Origin: Takakia lepidozioides
Lineage: Eukaryota > Streptophyta > Takakiopsida > Takakiales > Takakiaceae
Direction: 5' to 3'
Length of the DNA stretch: 64,000 nt
Assembly (NCBI GenBank): GCA_030704615.1
Contig: CM060731.1
Coordinates: forward strand, 19,096,001 to 19,160,000
Shown piece by piece: positions 1-11,592 of the stretch (position 1 is the first letter of the stretch; each line of letters begins with the position of its first letter). The position numbers and the translations under genes were made by a program. The notes below the pieces were generated by a model, which worked only from the letters and a program-made list of their open reading frames with translations, had not been told where the DNA came from and searched no databases.

Positions 1-279
1 TGATTTCGAAGCTGCCTTCAAACATGATTTCGTTGCCCTCTGGGTCCGAAGCCTCAACCTCCAACAAAATTATCAGACTTCGAGTAGGCTCCACTTGCCA
101 TCGTACGAGGTCCGGACGAGGAAGTACGCGTCGCATTGGTGGCCCATTGTCTCGAGAGCGTCGGCGTGATGTTGAAGGTCGTGAGAGTCGGAACGGCTGA
201 TCTGGTAGCTGGGTAAGCGACAACTCCAATGTATTTGGTTCCTGTGACTCCATACAAGACATTTTTTCCAACTTGACAT

Positions 280-1265
280 ATAGTTTTTTTTTCCCTCAAT
301 TTATCAAGGACAAGGCGTACATGTCGACCATATTCTTCTTCATTCTGTGAAAATATCAAAATGTCGTCCAAATAGATGACTACAAAGTCATCTAAAAATT
401 CTCGAAAAATGTCATTCATCATGTGTTGAAAAATTGCTGGAGCATTTGTAAGACCGAAAGGCATAACACTGTATTCGAAATATCCATACCTTGTGCGAAA
501 AGCAGTCTTCCATTCGTCTCATTCTTTTATTCGTACAAGATTGTAAGATCTTCTCAAGTCGATCTTTGTGAAAAAATTTGCTCGTCCAAGTTGTTCGAGG
601 AGTCCGGAAATCAGCGGTAGTGGGTAACGATTTTTTATAGTGACTTTGTTGAGCCCACGATATTCCACACACACGCGTAACGATCTATCGTTCTTCTTCA
701 CAAATAAGATAGGTGCTCCCGCGGGTGATTTCGAATGTCGAATGAAATTCTTTGACAAATTTTCATCAATGTATTCGCGTAAAGCAGCCAGCTCCGTCTG
801 AGATAAAATCGGGCCGAATGGTGGTTGAGCTTCTTCTTGCAACTCAATTGCACAATCATAAGGTCGATGTTCTGGCAACATGTCTGCATTTTTCTTCTCG
901 AAGACATCCTTGAAATCTTGATATTGAGTGGGTAATGTCGAAGTACCTTGGTCTGTTGTGGTTTTGATCGGAGTCGCATAAAGTGCAAATGTCGCGTCTT
1001 TCTTTGTAGCTCTCATGAAGGCTCTAGCTCCAAGAAACAGGGATTGAATTCCTTTGGTACCCGAGTCCAAAAGTGCTTCTACAGAAATATCTCGATTTTG
1101 CATCCTGATCTTTACTGGAACTGTGAAACAAGGTACAGGGTTTGGAGGTAGAAAAAGACTTTTTTTTGGTGAGGAATTTGGGGTGTCCAGCCGCATGGTC
1201 CCTACTGTGACTGGACATCTTCGTTTTTCGACCTCCTCGTATCGAACACTTGAGTTGTGCCCCAA
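280..1265 (-). pseudogene. Retrotransposon pol fragment: aspartic protease remnant and reverse transcriptase
   Basis: On the minus strand one frame (1265 to 519) holds the protease active-site-like LLDSGT and then the start of reverse transcriptase, including [20 protein letters not shown] and the YPLPLI and FFTKIDL motifs. The match continues in another frame (464 down to about 280) with MPFGLTNAPAIFQHMMND and the catalytic YLDDILIF box. Between these blocks the frame is lost, so a shift or deletion separates palm motifs that should be continuous. In the family this polyprotein copies element RNA into DNA in virus-like particles. After the LREKK segment the expected thumb and connection sequence cannot be followed. 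It is a dead copy. Confidence 0.8.
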
Positions 1266-2323
1266 GCTTTGAATCTTCTCTTGTTGGAGCAGTTTAATGC
1301 TATGTGATCATCTTCTCCGCAATAAAGACATAATCCATTTGAGCGTCGTCTTTGTTTTTCTTATGTCGTCAATGACTTGAATCGGACAACATCAATCTGC
1401 ATAGGATCATTACCGGATGTCTGATGGATCGTTGTGTTTGGTGTCGTAGTAGCAGCTGCATGGTGCGTCGTCGACCATCCAGATCGTTTCTCTTGACGTC
1501 TTTCGAACAAACGATTATCGCATGCAATGACTTGGGTGATGAATTCGCTCAGTGTACTCACGTTTGGCATTATCAGCAACAAATCTTTTACATCATCTTT
1601 TAGGCCACATTGAAACTGACTAATGAGACTTTTCTCATTCCAGTCGAGGTCGCACGCAAGTTATCGAAATTCGGCAGCATAAACAGAAGCTGGACGTGCT
1701 CCTTGTCAAAGATTTCGCATCTTTGTTTCTGCAACTCTCTCTCCATCATTCTTTCCAAACGTTGCAATGAACTCGGATATGAACGCTTCAAAATTGTATA
1801 GTAAATGCGAATTTTTCTCTAATAGCGGTGCAAACCAAGATCTTGGTTTTGACTGTGAAGGGTTTGCCGAAGGCCAGTATGGCCACAGTCATGCAATTCT
1901 ACAATTCTTATGATTTAGGGCAGTGCCGGATAGAAAGGTGCCAACAAATTCCACTTGAATACCTTTATCAGGGTAGCGTTGTGGATGTAGTCGTAGAAAC
2001 AATCGTACTTGTTGAACAAAACCGTGAAATCTTGATCTCGTCCCATCAAATTTTTCGGGCATGCTGACCTTTGGTTCCCTTGTAATCTGTTGAAGATTTG
2101 GAGGAACCGTTGTAGTAGGATTTGTTATAGTAGGGACTCGTAAGGTTGAAGATCCATTGTTCGACTCCTTTAACTCTGAAATTTGTTGTCGCAAATTGTT
2201 GAGAGCGTTGTCAAGATCTTGAGACTGATCAGCTTGTAGTTGGGCAGTAGAGGCACGAAGTTCTTGCATCTGGAGCTGAAGACTCTGCAATGTAGCGACC
2301 ATTTCCGCAAATGTGCCTTTCAT
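1266..2323 (-). pseudogene. Retrotransposon gag with CCHC zinc knuckle, frameshifted
   Basis: The minus-strand frame from 2323 opens with ATG just inside the LTR. An N-terminal coiled-coil-like stretch rich in Q, L and E is followed by a gag core (KFDGTRSRFHGFVQQVRLFL, then FVGTFLSGTAL). The core continues in shifted frames at 1791-1600 and 1582-1361. A zinc knuckle of the form C-x2-C-x4-H-x4-C ([14 protein letters not shown]) lies at about 1335-1283. In the family, Gag packages element RNA and forms the particle. At least two frame changes break it here. The start was chosen because it directly follows the leader after the LTR. Confidence 0.75.
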
Positions 2324-2361
2324 CTTAACTAACTAAGGAACAAACTTTAGTCTCGCCAAAC

Positions 2362-3003
2362 TGTCAAGGACGAGAACATGACTAAACACAAACAAGAGAT
2401 CAGACTAGAAATAGAAGACTAGACAAGAAGTCAAGGTCGGCGTGGCCATATGCACAATGAGTAAATATGAATCGAGTGGATCTTTATAACAATGAACAAG
2501 GGTATAAGATATTGGAACACGACTTGAATACTGGAATGCTGAAAACTGGACTGGAGTACCAGATACTAGAAACTAGGCTAGGGTACTGGGAATTGGACTG
2601 GAGTACTGGAAACTGGAAACAAGAGTAGCTTGAACTGGTGTTGGTGAGACTGAAGAGTGTCCAGTCTCGCCTCCTATATATACTGGCTACTAAGAAGCTT
2701 CCATAAGAAACTTCCCCTATGGAGGTTGCTTGCTGGAGAAGTTTTCAAGATTAAACAAAGGTTTCTTGATGGAGAAGCTTCCTTAAACAAATGAGGTATC
2801 TTGATGGAGAGGTTTCCTCCAAAGGAAGCTTCCTGAGCAGTTTCCTAAGTTACTCTTGGTACTTTTGGTAAACTCCGATAACTTGGTAAGTAATGATAAA
2901 TCATGGTACATCACGGTAAGTCATGGTAACTTTCGGTAATATGATAACTTGGTAACTTCTGGTATTTACTCCTGGTAAGTTCCTCTGGGCTATATCCGTG
3001 ACA
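2362..3003 (-). repeat. Long terminal repeat of the gypsy-type element
   Basis: The segment begins TGTCA and ends TGACA on the plus strand, the short inverted ends of an LTR, and it abuts gag. On the minus strand a TATATATA box lies near 2686-2676, suitable for an LTR promoter. The A/T-rich part holds many short GGTAA and GGTAC repeats (about 2850-2970). Only one LTR is in the window, so the ends rest on the TG...CA rule and on position, not on pairwise comparison. Confidence 0.6.
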
Positions 3004-3735
3004 GATGGATTCCGTTAGCAAAGATGCCCTGGGCTTGACTTAGTTTATGTGATTGAGTGGATTCATGAGTAGAGTGTTTCCATTGTGTTCAATTTCATTA
3101 TCATTGTGGCATAGCTTTCTGGGATTGTATGCTTAGAGTGTGTGATGGACAACGATGTATGTTGTGGTACGATGCTTAGGTGCACGACATGGGTCAGGTA
3201 GAATGGTATACATTGACTCACACCATTTCAAAGAAGCCCATGTGTTTTGTTATTGTGGTACGAGATCGTAGTAACATTGAACAATGTCTTTCTCAGTCAT
3301 GCTATATATCTAGAAATTGGGCCATGCAGAAATGGTATTTGTTGACGCACACCACAGGACCCCCATGACCCCCATGACACCGTAGTTTCACGCCCTCTCT
3401 AATGTTACTAGCGTCTTTAAAAGCTTGCCTCCCATTTCTCAGCTATATATATGTACATAACATATTGTCGACCCTGACCCCTCAACAAAATACCCAAAAC
3501 AATAAAACTTGATCGTGACAGTGTTTGTGGCACAGCACAGAATAAAATAATTGCAAATCATAGAAAAGATAGATTCTCCATTTCATCTAGTCTACGTGTT
3601 TCCACCCATTGCAAGCAAACATGAACTACATGTGGCAAACTACATTTTATCCGCGGAAATAGGCACACACCGCGGTAATACGTCCTGTAACTTGAAAAAA
3701 AATAAAATAAATATATGGGCTCCCCAGCTCAATCG
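3004..3735. other. No gene seen
   Basis: A/T-rich DNA next to the LTR. Only short open frames occur, none with a recognisable protein. The pair ACGACATGGGTC...TATACATTGACTCACACC near 3184-3225 is partly repeated at about 3325-3355. I see nothing else of note. Confidence 0.5.
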
Positions 3736-3801
3736 TGACGTGGCGTGAGCCTTGCCAGGCTCACATGTTCGCAGGTTCATGCCGCCAGGCTCACGTTCTA
3801 G
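3736..3801. repeat. Isolated copy of the element-A type end repeat (GTGACGTGGCGTGAGC)
   Basis: The string GTGACGTGGCGTGAGC, followed by an inverted GGCTCAC, matches the subterminal repeats at both ends of element A (28108-28150 and 39705-39752). No transposase lies nearby, so this may be a relic end or a short non-autonomous derivative. A second GCCAGGCTCACG lies at about 3784-3795. Confidence 0.45.
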
Positions 3802-3989
3802 CATTCCCCCTTCGTGGCAGAGGTTTAATTCCCCCAAATGGCATTTTCGCTCAACAACATGCTTCGTAATATGCAGTGTTGTTGTTACGTAGAAAAAATT
3901 ACAGCCCTTGCCGCTCCCACAAACAAAACACTATATGTTTTGAGTTCGCATAAAACTGATCAAACATTCTTGACAGTAGCCATCGGTTC

Positions 3990-5250
3990 TAGATCATATG
4001 CCACAGAGTTCCCAATTGGTGTTCCTTGTAACCCAATTAGGAGCCAACTTGGTTGAAATTCTCAAATGAAAAAAAAAAAAAAACTGTTGTTCACGGAATA
4101 AATTACGAGCCAGACTTCTTGTTGCATCCCAGGTGAGACCGCCCTTGTCCTCGCCCTTGAGACAGACTCGAAACGACTTGACTATGAACTTTTGGGGCAC
4201 TGAGTTCATTTCGATATTAATTTCAAAAAATTCCAAAAATGACTCGAAATCCTCCCCCATATTATATTCAAGGTGTTGCTATGCATTCTTTCTCCAGAGT
4301 CAGCTTGCTTGGCGTGGTACTGTTTTGATTACTCAACATCTTCATGAGGAGGGGGGGGGGGGGGGGGTGGGGATTAGAAATCAACCCCATTGCCTCACAC
4401 AATTTCTCAACATCAACTGCTGGTTCAGGGATGGCCTCAGGGCCCTTCTGCTTGGCATCTCCAGTTGAATCTCCTCGCCTTGTCCTATTTCTCTCACTAG
4501 CAATTCCATTCCCTCTCCCCGGCTGCACGAGCCTCCAACTCACTTAGTCCTACCATCTCTTCAGCTTCCTTTTAGTCTAACATGGCTCTAGTAACCACAG
4601 GTATAAGAGAAAGGATGGCTTTAATTACCTGTCAAGTACACCCCTTTGCCGAGAGACTGCCACACTCCCCGTTCTGTCTTGAGCCAAAATGTGACACGAA
4701 CAATGGCTCGAATCACCTTTTTCTTGATCACTAAAATGTGGGTGCAGGGATAACACTCGACCACAACATGATTACAGAAGCCGACTTTCTCCTAGCGAAA
4801 GTTGACATCTGGAAAAACCACAATGTCACTAGCACAATGAGGAAATTCCTTGGCCACAATCCCAACCACTACTTCTTCCCAGGTGAGGTCTTGGGTGGGA
4901 GCAGGAGGAACAACAGGCCGAAGATTCGCAAACACCACAGTAGTACCGCCCTTGATGAACTCCCACAACCTCAATGGGCTTGGTTTAAGAGGTGCCAAAA
5001 AACTCTCGAGTTCAATGCCAAGTTCTCATGTCACTGTGAACTAAGGCACACCCAACTCAGCCCAAGTACGAGTCTAACCTCCCCGCAATCGTTCCTTAGC
5101 CTCACTCAAAGGAATCTTGAGTGCAATCTCCTTGGCATCCCTTTTGATCATCACCTCTCTGTCGCACACAATCTACAAGTTCATTCCTTTCCAACGATAT
5201 TAGCTACCCTGCATCGAGTCCACCAAGATTCCGATCGCAGGGGATGATTC
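3990..5250 (-). pseudogene. Degenerate minus-strand open frames of unknown origin
   Basis: Several minus-strand frames read as plausible protein but are broken by stops: about 4998-4620 (LWEFIKGGTTVVFANLRP, then VVVGIVAKEFPHCASD, then after a TAG FCNHVVVECYP) and about 4543-3994. The style suggests an old retrotransposon or another repeat, but no diagnostic motif is present and I do not recognise the family. A run of about 18 G interrupts the region at 4350-4368. Part of the plus strand (4738-5247) is also open for 169 codons without recognisable content. Confidence 0.3.
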
Positions 5251-7715
5251 CCCTTCCTCTTCCGGGACAACTCAAAATAGGGGGAATATAGTATGTAAAG
5301 CCGGCTTGCCGAGAAGACAAAATCTGTCCTAGAGGACCCCCGACGATTTCAAGCATTTCGTTCATTCACACCCTCAAGCACGCAGGATGTACACTGTTGC
5401 AGCGTTTTTTTTTAATGGCGAATTTTCGCCAAAATGCTCCAGTAAAAACTGAGCTACTACCCCACTAAAGGAAATTCAAGGCATTTTTTTTTTCCCTTTT
5501 TCGCCAAAACCTGAGGAAGAATGACGAGCCTGTCGCAGCCTGTTCTCCACGAGGGAGACATGTGGCGCCATCCAGTGGCTGCCCTAGCCTACATGGACGG
5601 GCCAGATATTGAGGAGGGTTGGGGTGTAGTAGCGAGCGCCGACCTTGGCTATGGTGGAGGAGCACACCACTTCCGCCTGCAAGCACTAAGGTTTCGCCAT
5701 AGCCAGCGTACATCTTGAGCCTTGCATTAAGCAAGGAATGAACGCAAGCCTTGCATTAGCTAGCAAAGAATGAACAGGCATCATTAATTCATTGGTTGCA
5801 GGCATCATTAGGGTGAACCATTGTTTGCCTATACACCCTACTGAAATGCTGCCTGCAAACAATGTTCATGAATTTTGATATGTCTTTAGTAGCGCAATCT
5901 ATATTTTTGCTTTGTTAGAATGGACTAATCTTGCTTCACATAATTTGGTATCCTGGTTGGTTTTTGGTGCATGTTGGGTGGTGTGGTGTTGCAGGCCACA
6001 GTGGGCAAAGTCATTATGACTGAGGTTCAATTCCTTCATAGGTACTTTATAGATTAGACTTCTTGTCAACTATGCTGTGACTTTGTGTTGTGACTTCTAA
6101 GTTCTATGCTTCAATGGTGCTGCCAATATTGCATTTGTATGTTGCCAAATTACACCCATCACCACTTCAACCATAGCCTAAATGAGGCTATGGATTTCCA
6201 TTCGCCAAATTACACCCACCAGCACTTCAACCATAGCCTGAATGAGTTACTACTTATGGATTTCCATTCGTCAGCTTGTCTACAAGCAAATGGATGTTGG
6301 CGCATAATCCAGCCACCAGACTCAAACTTTGTAGCCACTCTTTTCGGAATCAGATTCTCTGCTATAGCCACACCAACTGAATCTTCCCCTTTCAAGGTGC
6401 CACTCGTGCCTTATTCAAAATTCAAGAAAAAAATCCCTGCACTGTTGAGATCAAAATCCACTCGGTCCAAGTACCTTGTTTAAATAGAAGTGCCAAGGGC
6501 TAATCATCGGGACCACGTGTCATCAGACCAGAGACTCCTCAGATTACAAGCGATGTGCTTCACACGTACACAACACTTATGATAGAAGTGGCTGGGCCTC
6601 CCGAATGGTTATTTTTTCCATTCCACTCTAATACCGTCGATTTATAGGGCCTCCGTCCCCTCATTTGGGGTTTATATTCATTTGACGAGACCTTATGGTT
6701 ACTGGCCATGTTGCTTATGACAGCACGGTGGTGTCTTCGTGTGCACAGGAGGCGCAGTGTGACGCTGGGCTGGGCTAGGGATCTCATTCCAGTGTGCAAT
6801 TGTGTTCTGGATGTGTTGGTGAAGAGTGTGGATTGATGAAAGTGGTATCTCGTCCTGTCCTCCAGGCAAGACCCCATCTTGGTGTGACAGCACCCCCAAA
6901 CAGCTGCATACTGTACCTAGAGGAGAAGCATCCGTGCTCTGGAAACTCAACATCCGTGAAATGCAACTATGTTTTAGTATTTGATTTGCCACCATGGGCA
7001 GCACTGATTGTGTGTGTTGCTGCTTAGTTCACAGGCAGATCAATGCAGGTGTACGGAATGACGAGTTCCACCAAAATCAACCCAAACTAAGTCTTGGGAT
7101 CTATATTGCTGCTGTCCGTGTTTTCCCTTCCGCTGCAGCATGCACGCTCTGATCAACGAATAGCACATACTAGGAGAGCCCCTTCTTTTGTCGCTACATG
7201 CAGCCCTCGCAGCCAAGGAGGAGCTGGTCAAAAAGTATATCTTCTTTTTGTTATTCACATATCCCTTACTTTGGTGTCAACTTATCAATATATCCATGCA
7301 AGTTAGTCAAGGGCTCTATCTGAAGCAGCATTGCGAGAAACATACAAACATGTCCAATTTTTAGATGCTGAACAAACGGCTGCCCCTCTAATCAAGCTCC
7401 TTACAAACCGTATGCACTTCCATCTTCAAGCTTTGGAGCAGCTCCACCACCCACACCAGAATTGGCACAGCACTCTGACTTCCTTCCGCTATCACCAGAG
7501 TCAGTCAAAATCCCTCCTTCAGTCAAGTGCAATTGTGGGCTGACTTCCCACCTATGCTGGGTAGACCCCACTATCATTTCCTGTGGATATGTCACAGGAA
7601 ATGCCCTCAAGCGTGCATCGTGGTCAATATACTCAGGAAATGGTGGATGAACTGAGTAGCTACACAGATCCATGAATGAAGCAAGATACTTGCAACTTTC
7701 CAGAAAAACATTTTT
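5251..7715. other. Intergenic, no gene recognised
   Basis: Only short frames are seen on either strand, with no recognised motif. A near-duplicate lies at about 6140-6178 and 6200-6240, where the segment around CACTTCAACCATAGCCT recurs. The part next to the PPR stop codon (about 7680-7715) probably holds the 3' untranslated region of that gene. Confidence 0.5.
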
Positions 7716-10700
7716 TCACCAGTAATCCCCACAAGAACAAACCCCATCTTCAAAGTGGTGAAAACGGTTAGCGTCCCGTACAACAATTGCTCGGCCAACA
7801 ATCTTTGAGATGAATTTGGTGGAGGTGTGGCAGTCACCACACACCCGAAGATTCTTGATGAGACGGAGAGGCGTCCTAGGGGTCGTGCTGATCAGCCCAA
7901 AACCAATGGCCAGCTTCTCACTGTGGTGGCAAAGAGAAAATTCCTTTTGCTCCTCCCCCACATCATGCAATACAAAGCGCGTGTCAGGCACATACCCTGC
8001 CTCCTTCATCTGCCCAGACAATCTTCTCAGCTCAGCATGGATTTCCTTGATTTTGGGATGCCATTTGTCATCTACAACAAAGGTGTGCACCCTGTTGCCA
8101 ACCTCAATGCAGCAGTGACCTGGCTCCTTTCTAACCCCTTTGACCTTCATCATTGTTCTCACCTTTGCACTATCATCCCAACTGCCAGCTGCAGCATAGA
8201 TGTTTGATAGCAACACATAAGTCGCGGCATCCTGTTCATCCCACTTGAGAATAGATGTTGCCGCATGTTCAGCCATCACCACATTGCCATGGATTCTGCA
8301 GGCACCGAGCAAGGCCCTCCAAACCATAGCATTTGGTTTCATTGCCATTTTATCAATGACATCCTTTGCCTCATCCAATCGCCCGGCACGTCCAAGAAGG
8401 TCCACCATGCAGCCAAAGTGTTTTATTGTCAGAGTGACACCATGAGCTTGACTAAGGGAACCAAAGTAGTGTCTTCCTTCATCCAGTAGGCCAACGTGGC
8501 TACATGCAGAGAGAACACATATAAAGGTGATACTGTCCGGCTGCAAGCCTTCCATTTGCATTCCTTCAAATAGTTGCAGGGCTTCCCTATGACAACCATG
8601 CTGGGCATATCCTGCGATCATACCATTCCAGGACACCACATCTCGTTCGGCCATATTGTTGAACACTCCCTTTGCATCTTCAATGCTCCCACATTTGGCG
8701 TACATGTCCACCAGGGCAGTGTTCAGAATGATATCTGGTACAATTCCAGCTTTAGCGATGTCACCATGGACCTCTTTGCCCTTTTCCAGGGCTGCCAGGC
8801 TAGCACAAGCATTGCACACGCAAACAAACGTGATGTGGTTGGGCTTCACCCCTTCCCGCATCATTTGCTCATATGTCTCCAAAGCCTCCATCCCGCGCCC
8901 CTGCTGTGCATATCCTGCAATCATTGCATTCCACGACACTACATCACGTTCAGACATAGTGTTGAACACTCCCTTTGCATCTTCAATACTCCCACATTTG
9001 GCATACATGTCCACGAGGGTACTGTTCAGAATGACATCTGGTACAATTCCAGCTTTGACAATGTCACCATGGACCTCTTTGCCCCTTTCCAGGGCTGCCA
9101 GGCTCGCACATGCATTGCAAATGCAGACAAAGGTGATGTGGTTGGGCTTCACCCCTTCCCGCATCATTCGCTCATAGGTCTCCAAAGCCTCCATCCCGCG
9201 CCCCTGCTGTGCATATCCTGCAAACATCGTGTTCCACGACACCACATTTCGTTCAGCCATATTGTCGAACACTCCCTTTGCATCTTCAATGCTCCCACAT
9301 TTGGCATACATGTTCACCAGGGCAGTGTTCAGAATGACATCTGGTACAATTCCAGCTTTGACGATGTCACCATGGACCTCTTTGCACTTTTCCGGGGCTG
9401 CCAGGCTCGCACATGCATTGCAAATGCAAACAAACGTGATGTGGTCGGGCTTCACCCCTTCCCACATCATTTGCTCATAGGTCTCCAAAGCCTCCATACC
9501 GCACCCCTGATGTGCATATCCTGCGATCATTGCGTTCCATGACACCACATTTCGTTCAGCCATATTGTCGAACACTCCCTTTGCATCTTCAATACTCCCA
9601 CATTTGGCATACATATCCAGCAAAGCAGTGTTCAGAATGACTTGTGGTACAATTCCAGCTTTCAGAATGTCACCATGGACCTCTTTGCCCTTTTCTGGGG
9701 CTGCCAGGCTCGCACATGCATTGCAAACGCAAACAAACGTGATCTGGTTGGGCTTCACCCCTTCCCGTATCATTTGCTCATAGGTCTCCAAAGCCTCCAT
9801 CCCGCACTCCTGCTGTGCATATCCTCCGATCATCGCGTTCCATGACACCACATCTCGTTCAGCCATATTCACAAATACTCCCTTTGCATCCTCGATGCTC
9901 CCACATTTGGCATACATGTCCACCAGGGCAGTGTTCAGTATGACATCTGGTACAATTCCACCTTTGACAATGTCACCATGGACCTCTCTGCCCTTTTCCA
10001 GGTCTACCAGGCTGGCACACGCATTGCAAACGCATACAAACGTGATGTGGTTGGGCTTCACACCTTCCCGGATCATTTGCTCATAGGTCTCCAAAGCCTC
10101 CATCCCGCGCCCCTGCTGTGCAAATCCTGCGATCATCACGCTCCATGATACCACATTTCGTTCCGCCATACTGTCAAACACTGCCTTTGCATCCTCGATG
10201 CACCCGCACTTGGCATACATGTCCACGAGGGTACTGTTCAGAATGACACTTGGTGCAATTCCAGCTTTGATGATGTCACCATGGACCTCTTTGCCCTTGT
10301 CCAGGGCTGCCAGGCTTGCACATGCATTGCAAACGCAAACAAACGTGATGTGGTTGGGCTTCACCCCTTCCCGCATCATTTGGTCATAGATCTCCAAAGC
10401 GTTCGTACCACACCGATGCTTGGTAAATCCTGCCAGCATTATATTCCACGTGATCAAAGATCGTTGGGGCATTCTTTTAAACACTTGGTGAGCATCCATG
10501 ATGCTCCCGCACTTAACATACATGTTGACAAGGGTGTTGTGTAGAAAAACGTTTGGCTTGAATCCATTTTGGATAATGTGCGCGTGCACCTGCTTTCCAG
10601 CTTCCAGGCCTCCCATCTTGATGCACTTATGCAAGAGACAAACATAAGTATCTGAATCTGCTGAAATGCCTCCTTGGTTTAAAGTCTGTAGAGCCTCTTT

Positions 10701-10943
10701 CAGTTGCCCTGCCTCACAGAGCATCCTCACATGCCCAGACGTGCCAGAAGAGGAATTGTGGACTCCCTCTCTAGGTCCTCTTTCAGAAGCTGCGGTCATG
10801 GTCGAGGTGCCTGATTTTATCAACAGTGCCGTTGCCGCTGATGCTTCCAGCTGACCATCTACCCATGCAGGTTTCTTGTAGCTATTGATCCACAGGGGAT
10901 CGTAGGTAATCTTGTGCTTGAAATCCGGTCCTCTTGGATGAAT
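7716..10943 (-). CDS. PPR protein of the PLS-DYW class, main exon
   Basis: The frame runs 1075 codons from 10943 to a TGA at 7716. After a short N-terminal region come many pentatricopeptide repeats with the PLS signature (MYAKCGSIEDAKGVF, ERDVVSWNAMIAGYAQQG, GVKPNHITFVCVCNACASL). An E/E+ region and a complete DYW domain follow: HSEKLAIGFG (the HxE zinc/catalytic motif), CGDCH (CxxCH) and the C-terminal CSCGDYW. In plants such proteins bind one organellar RNA and deaminate a cytidine to uridine. The start is uncertain. An in-frame ATG lies at 10955, but residues from 10943 on (PRGPDFKHK) complete an OSB PDF motif whose first half is in an exon at 11127-11225, so the true N terminus is probably upstream. 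The central repeats are nearly identical at DNA level. The frame is intact. Confidence 0.93.
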   Translation of the reverse strand: MHPRGPDFKHKITYDPLWINSYKKPAWVDGQLEASAATALLIKSGTSTMTAASERGPREGVHNSSSGTSGHVRMLCEAGQLKEALQTLNQGGISADSDTYVCLLHKCIKMGGLEAGKQVHAHIIQNGFKPNVFLHNTLVNMYVKCGSIMDAHQVFKRMPQRSLITWNIMLAGFTKHRCGTNALEIYDQMMREGVKPNHITFVCVCNACASLAALDKGKEVHGDIIKAGIAPSVILNSTLVDMYAKCGCIEDAKAVFDSMAERNVVSWSVMIAGFAQQGRGMEALETYEQMIREGVKPNHITFVCVCNACASLVDLEKGREVHGDIVKGGIVPDVILNTALVDMYAKCGSIEDAKGVFVNMAERDVVSWNAMIGGYAQQECGMEALETYEQMIREGVKPNQITFVCVCNACASLAAPEKGKEVHGDILKAGIVPQVILNTALLDMYAKCGSIEDAKGVFDNMAERNVVSWNAMIAGYAHQGCGMEALETYEQMMWEGVKPDHITFVCICNACASLAAPEKCKEVHGDIVKAGIVPDVILNTALVNMYAKCGSIEDAKGVFDNMAERNVVSWNTMFAGYAQQGRGMEALETYERMMREGVKPNHITFVCICNACASLAALERGKEVHGDIVKAGIVPDVILNSTLVDMYAKCGSIEDAKGVFNTMSERDVVSWNAMIAGYAQQGRGMEALETYEQMMREGVKPNHITFVCVCNACASLAALEKGKEVHGDIAKAGIVPDIILNTALVDMYAKCGSIEDAKGVFNNMAERDVVSWNGMIAGYAQHGCHREALQLFEGMQMEGLQPDSITFICVLSACSHVGLLDEGRHYFGSLSQAHGVTLTIKHFGCMVDLLGRAGRLDEAKDVIDKMAMKPNAMVWRALLGACRIHGNVVMAEHAATSILKWDEQDAATYVLLSNIYAAAGSWDDSAKVRTMMKVKGVRKEPGHCCIEVGNRVHTFVVDDKWHPKIKEIHAELRRLSGQMKEAGYVPDTRFVLHDVGEEQKEFSLCHHSEKLAIGFGLISTTPRTPLRLIKNLRVCGDCHTSTKFISKIVGRAIVVRDANRFHHFEDGVCSCGDYW
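8630..10470. repeat. 303-bp tandem repeat inside the PPR gene
   Basis: The block coding one P-L-S triplet (101 residues) is repeated about six times in near-identical form. The segment coding AERxVVSW recurs near 8642, 8942, 9245, 9548, 9851 and 10154, a spacing of 300-303 bp. Copies differ by few bases, many of them at the RNA-contacting or flanking codons. Such similarity suggests recent expansion by unequal exchange, or gene conversion. Confidence 0.9.
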
Positions 10944-11126
10944 CTGGACCCACACTCTATCCTTGCTCCTTCAGCTATTCCTGCTTCTGCACAAATCATG
11001 CATACATCCTCGCCTTGCTGCTAGCAGCTGACAATGTCAGCCGAGATTAGTTCTAACAAACATCCCAATCCCACATATCACACTAGTTCCTATGCTGAAT
11101 TGCATCTGCTTCTCTCTGGTATTCAC

Positions 11127-11225
11127 CTTTTTGCCTCGATTGTCCCACCACTGACTGGGGTCGGAGAAGAATTCATTCCAAAGCTTCTCCTCATTTGGCT
11201 CAGCCTTGAGACTTTCAAAGTTGGT
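11127..11225 (-). CDS. Exon with first half of an OSB-type PDF motif, joined in frame to the PPR exon
   Basis: On the minus strand a TGCAG acceptor precedes 11225 and an AAG|GTGAAT donor follows 11127. The 33 codons contain EEKLWNEFFSDPSQWWDNR. With phase-0 splicing to 10943 the protein reads WWDNRGKK-IHPRGPDFKHK and then DPLWINSYKKPAWV. This is the conserved PDF motif (LWxxFFxxPxxWWDNR...PDFKHK...LWI...PPWV) of plant organellar single-strand DNA-binding proteins (OSB). The PPR-side acceptor has a poor pyrimidine tract, so the splice needs RNA support, but the motif match across the junction is strong. Confidence 0.65.
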
Positions 11226-11328
11226 CTGCACAAATCATGCAGACATCCTGACAGCGTGGAGTTCTTCCACCAGCAAACAACCCAACCCTACTTATTACAC
11301 TAGTTCCTTTGAATATGCATTCATCTTT

Positions 11329-11402
11329 TTGCCTCGATTGTCCCACCATTGACTGGGGTCGGAAAAGTATTCATTCCAAAGCTTCTCCTCATTTCTGTTA
11401 TC
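11329..11402 (-). pseudogene. Second copy of the PDF-motif exon, donor site lost
   Basis: The minus strand again reads NEEKLWNEYFSDPSQWWDNR followed by GKK, nearly identical to the exon 200 bp downstream. Here the donor GT is replaced by AT (AAAAAGATGAAT), so it cannot splice the same way. The flanking sequence around the two copies is also similar, which shows a local duplication. Confidence 0.6.
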
Positions 11403-11592
11403 TGTTTTTGGGTACTTTCCCGCTGCCATATTGGCAACTGAACATGTCAAAATCACTCCAAACCACCCTAGATCGACCCAATGAGCTAACTTACAAAATT
11501 CAACATGCAAAATCAGAGACAAGTATGATGAGAGGGCAAAACAGGCTGAAATAGGTTGAAGAAGAAGGCGCCCTCACCACATTGTCCTTGAC

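Larger units (their letters stand above)
1..3003 (-). mobile_element. Ty3/gypsy LTR retrotransposon, decayed, cut by left window edge
   Basis: Read on the minus strand, the order is LTR (3003 to 2362), gag, CCHC zinc knuckle, aspartic protease remnant and reverse transcriptase, which is the Ty3/gypsy order. Coding is spread over several frames with stops, so the copy is not autonomous. The reverse transcriptase ends in unrelated-looking sequence at about 1-280, which may be a rearrangement. RNase H, integrase and the second LTR are not visible. The bases just inside the LTR (minus strand, about 2361-2340) contain TGGCGAGAC, a possible primer-binding site, but I cannot assign a tRNA. The DNA outside the LTR starts at 3004. 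Confidence 0.8.

Noticed and set aside
4738-5247. Plus-strand frame of 169 codons as a gene
   Set aside because: No recognised motif, and the opposite strand reads more like protein in the same place.
8574-9542. Plus-strand frame of 322 codons
   Set aside because: Shadow of the minus-strand PPR repeats, open because of the 303-bp periodicity.
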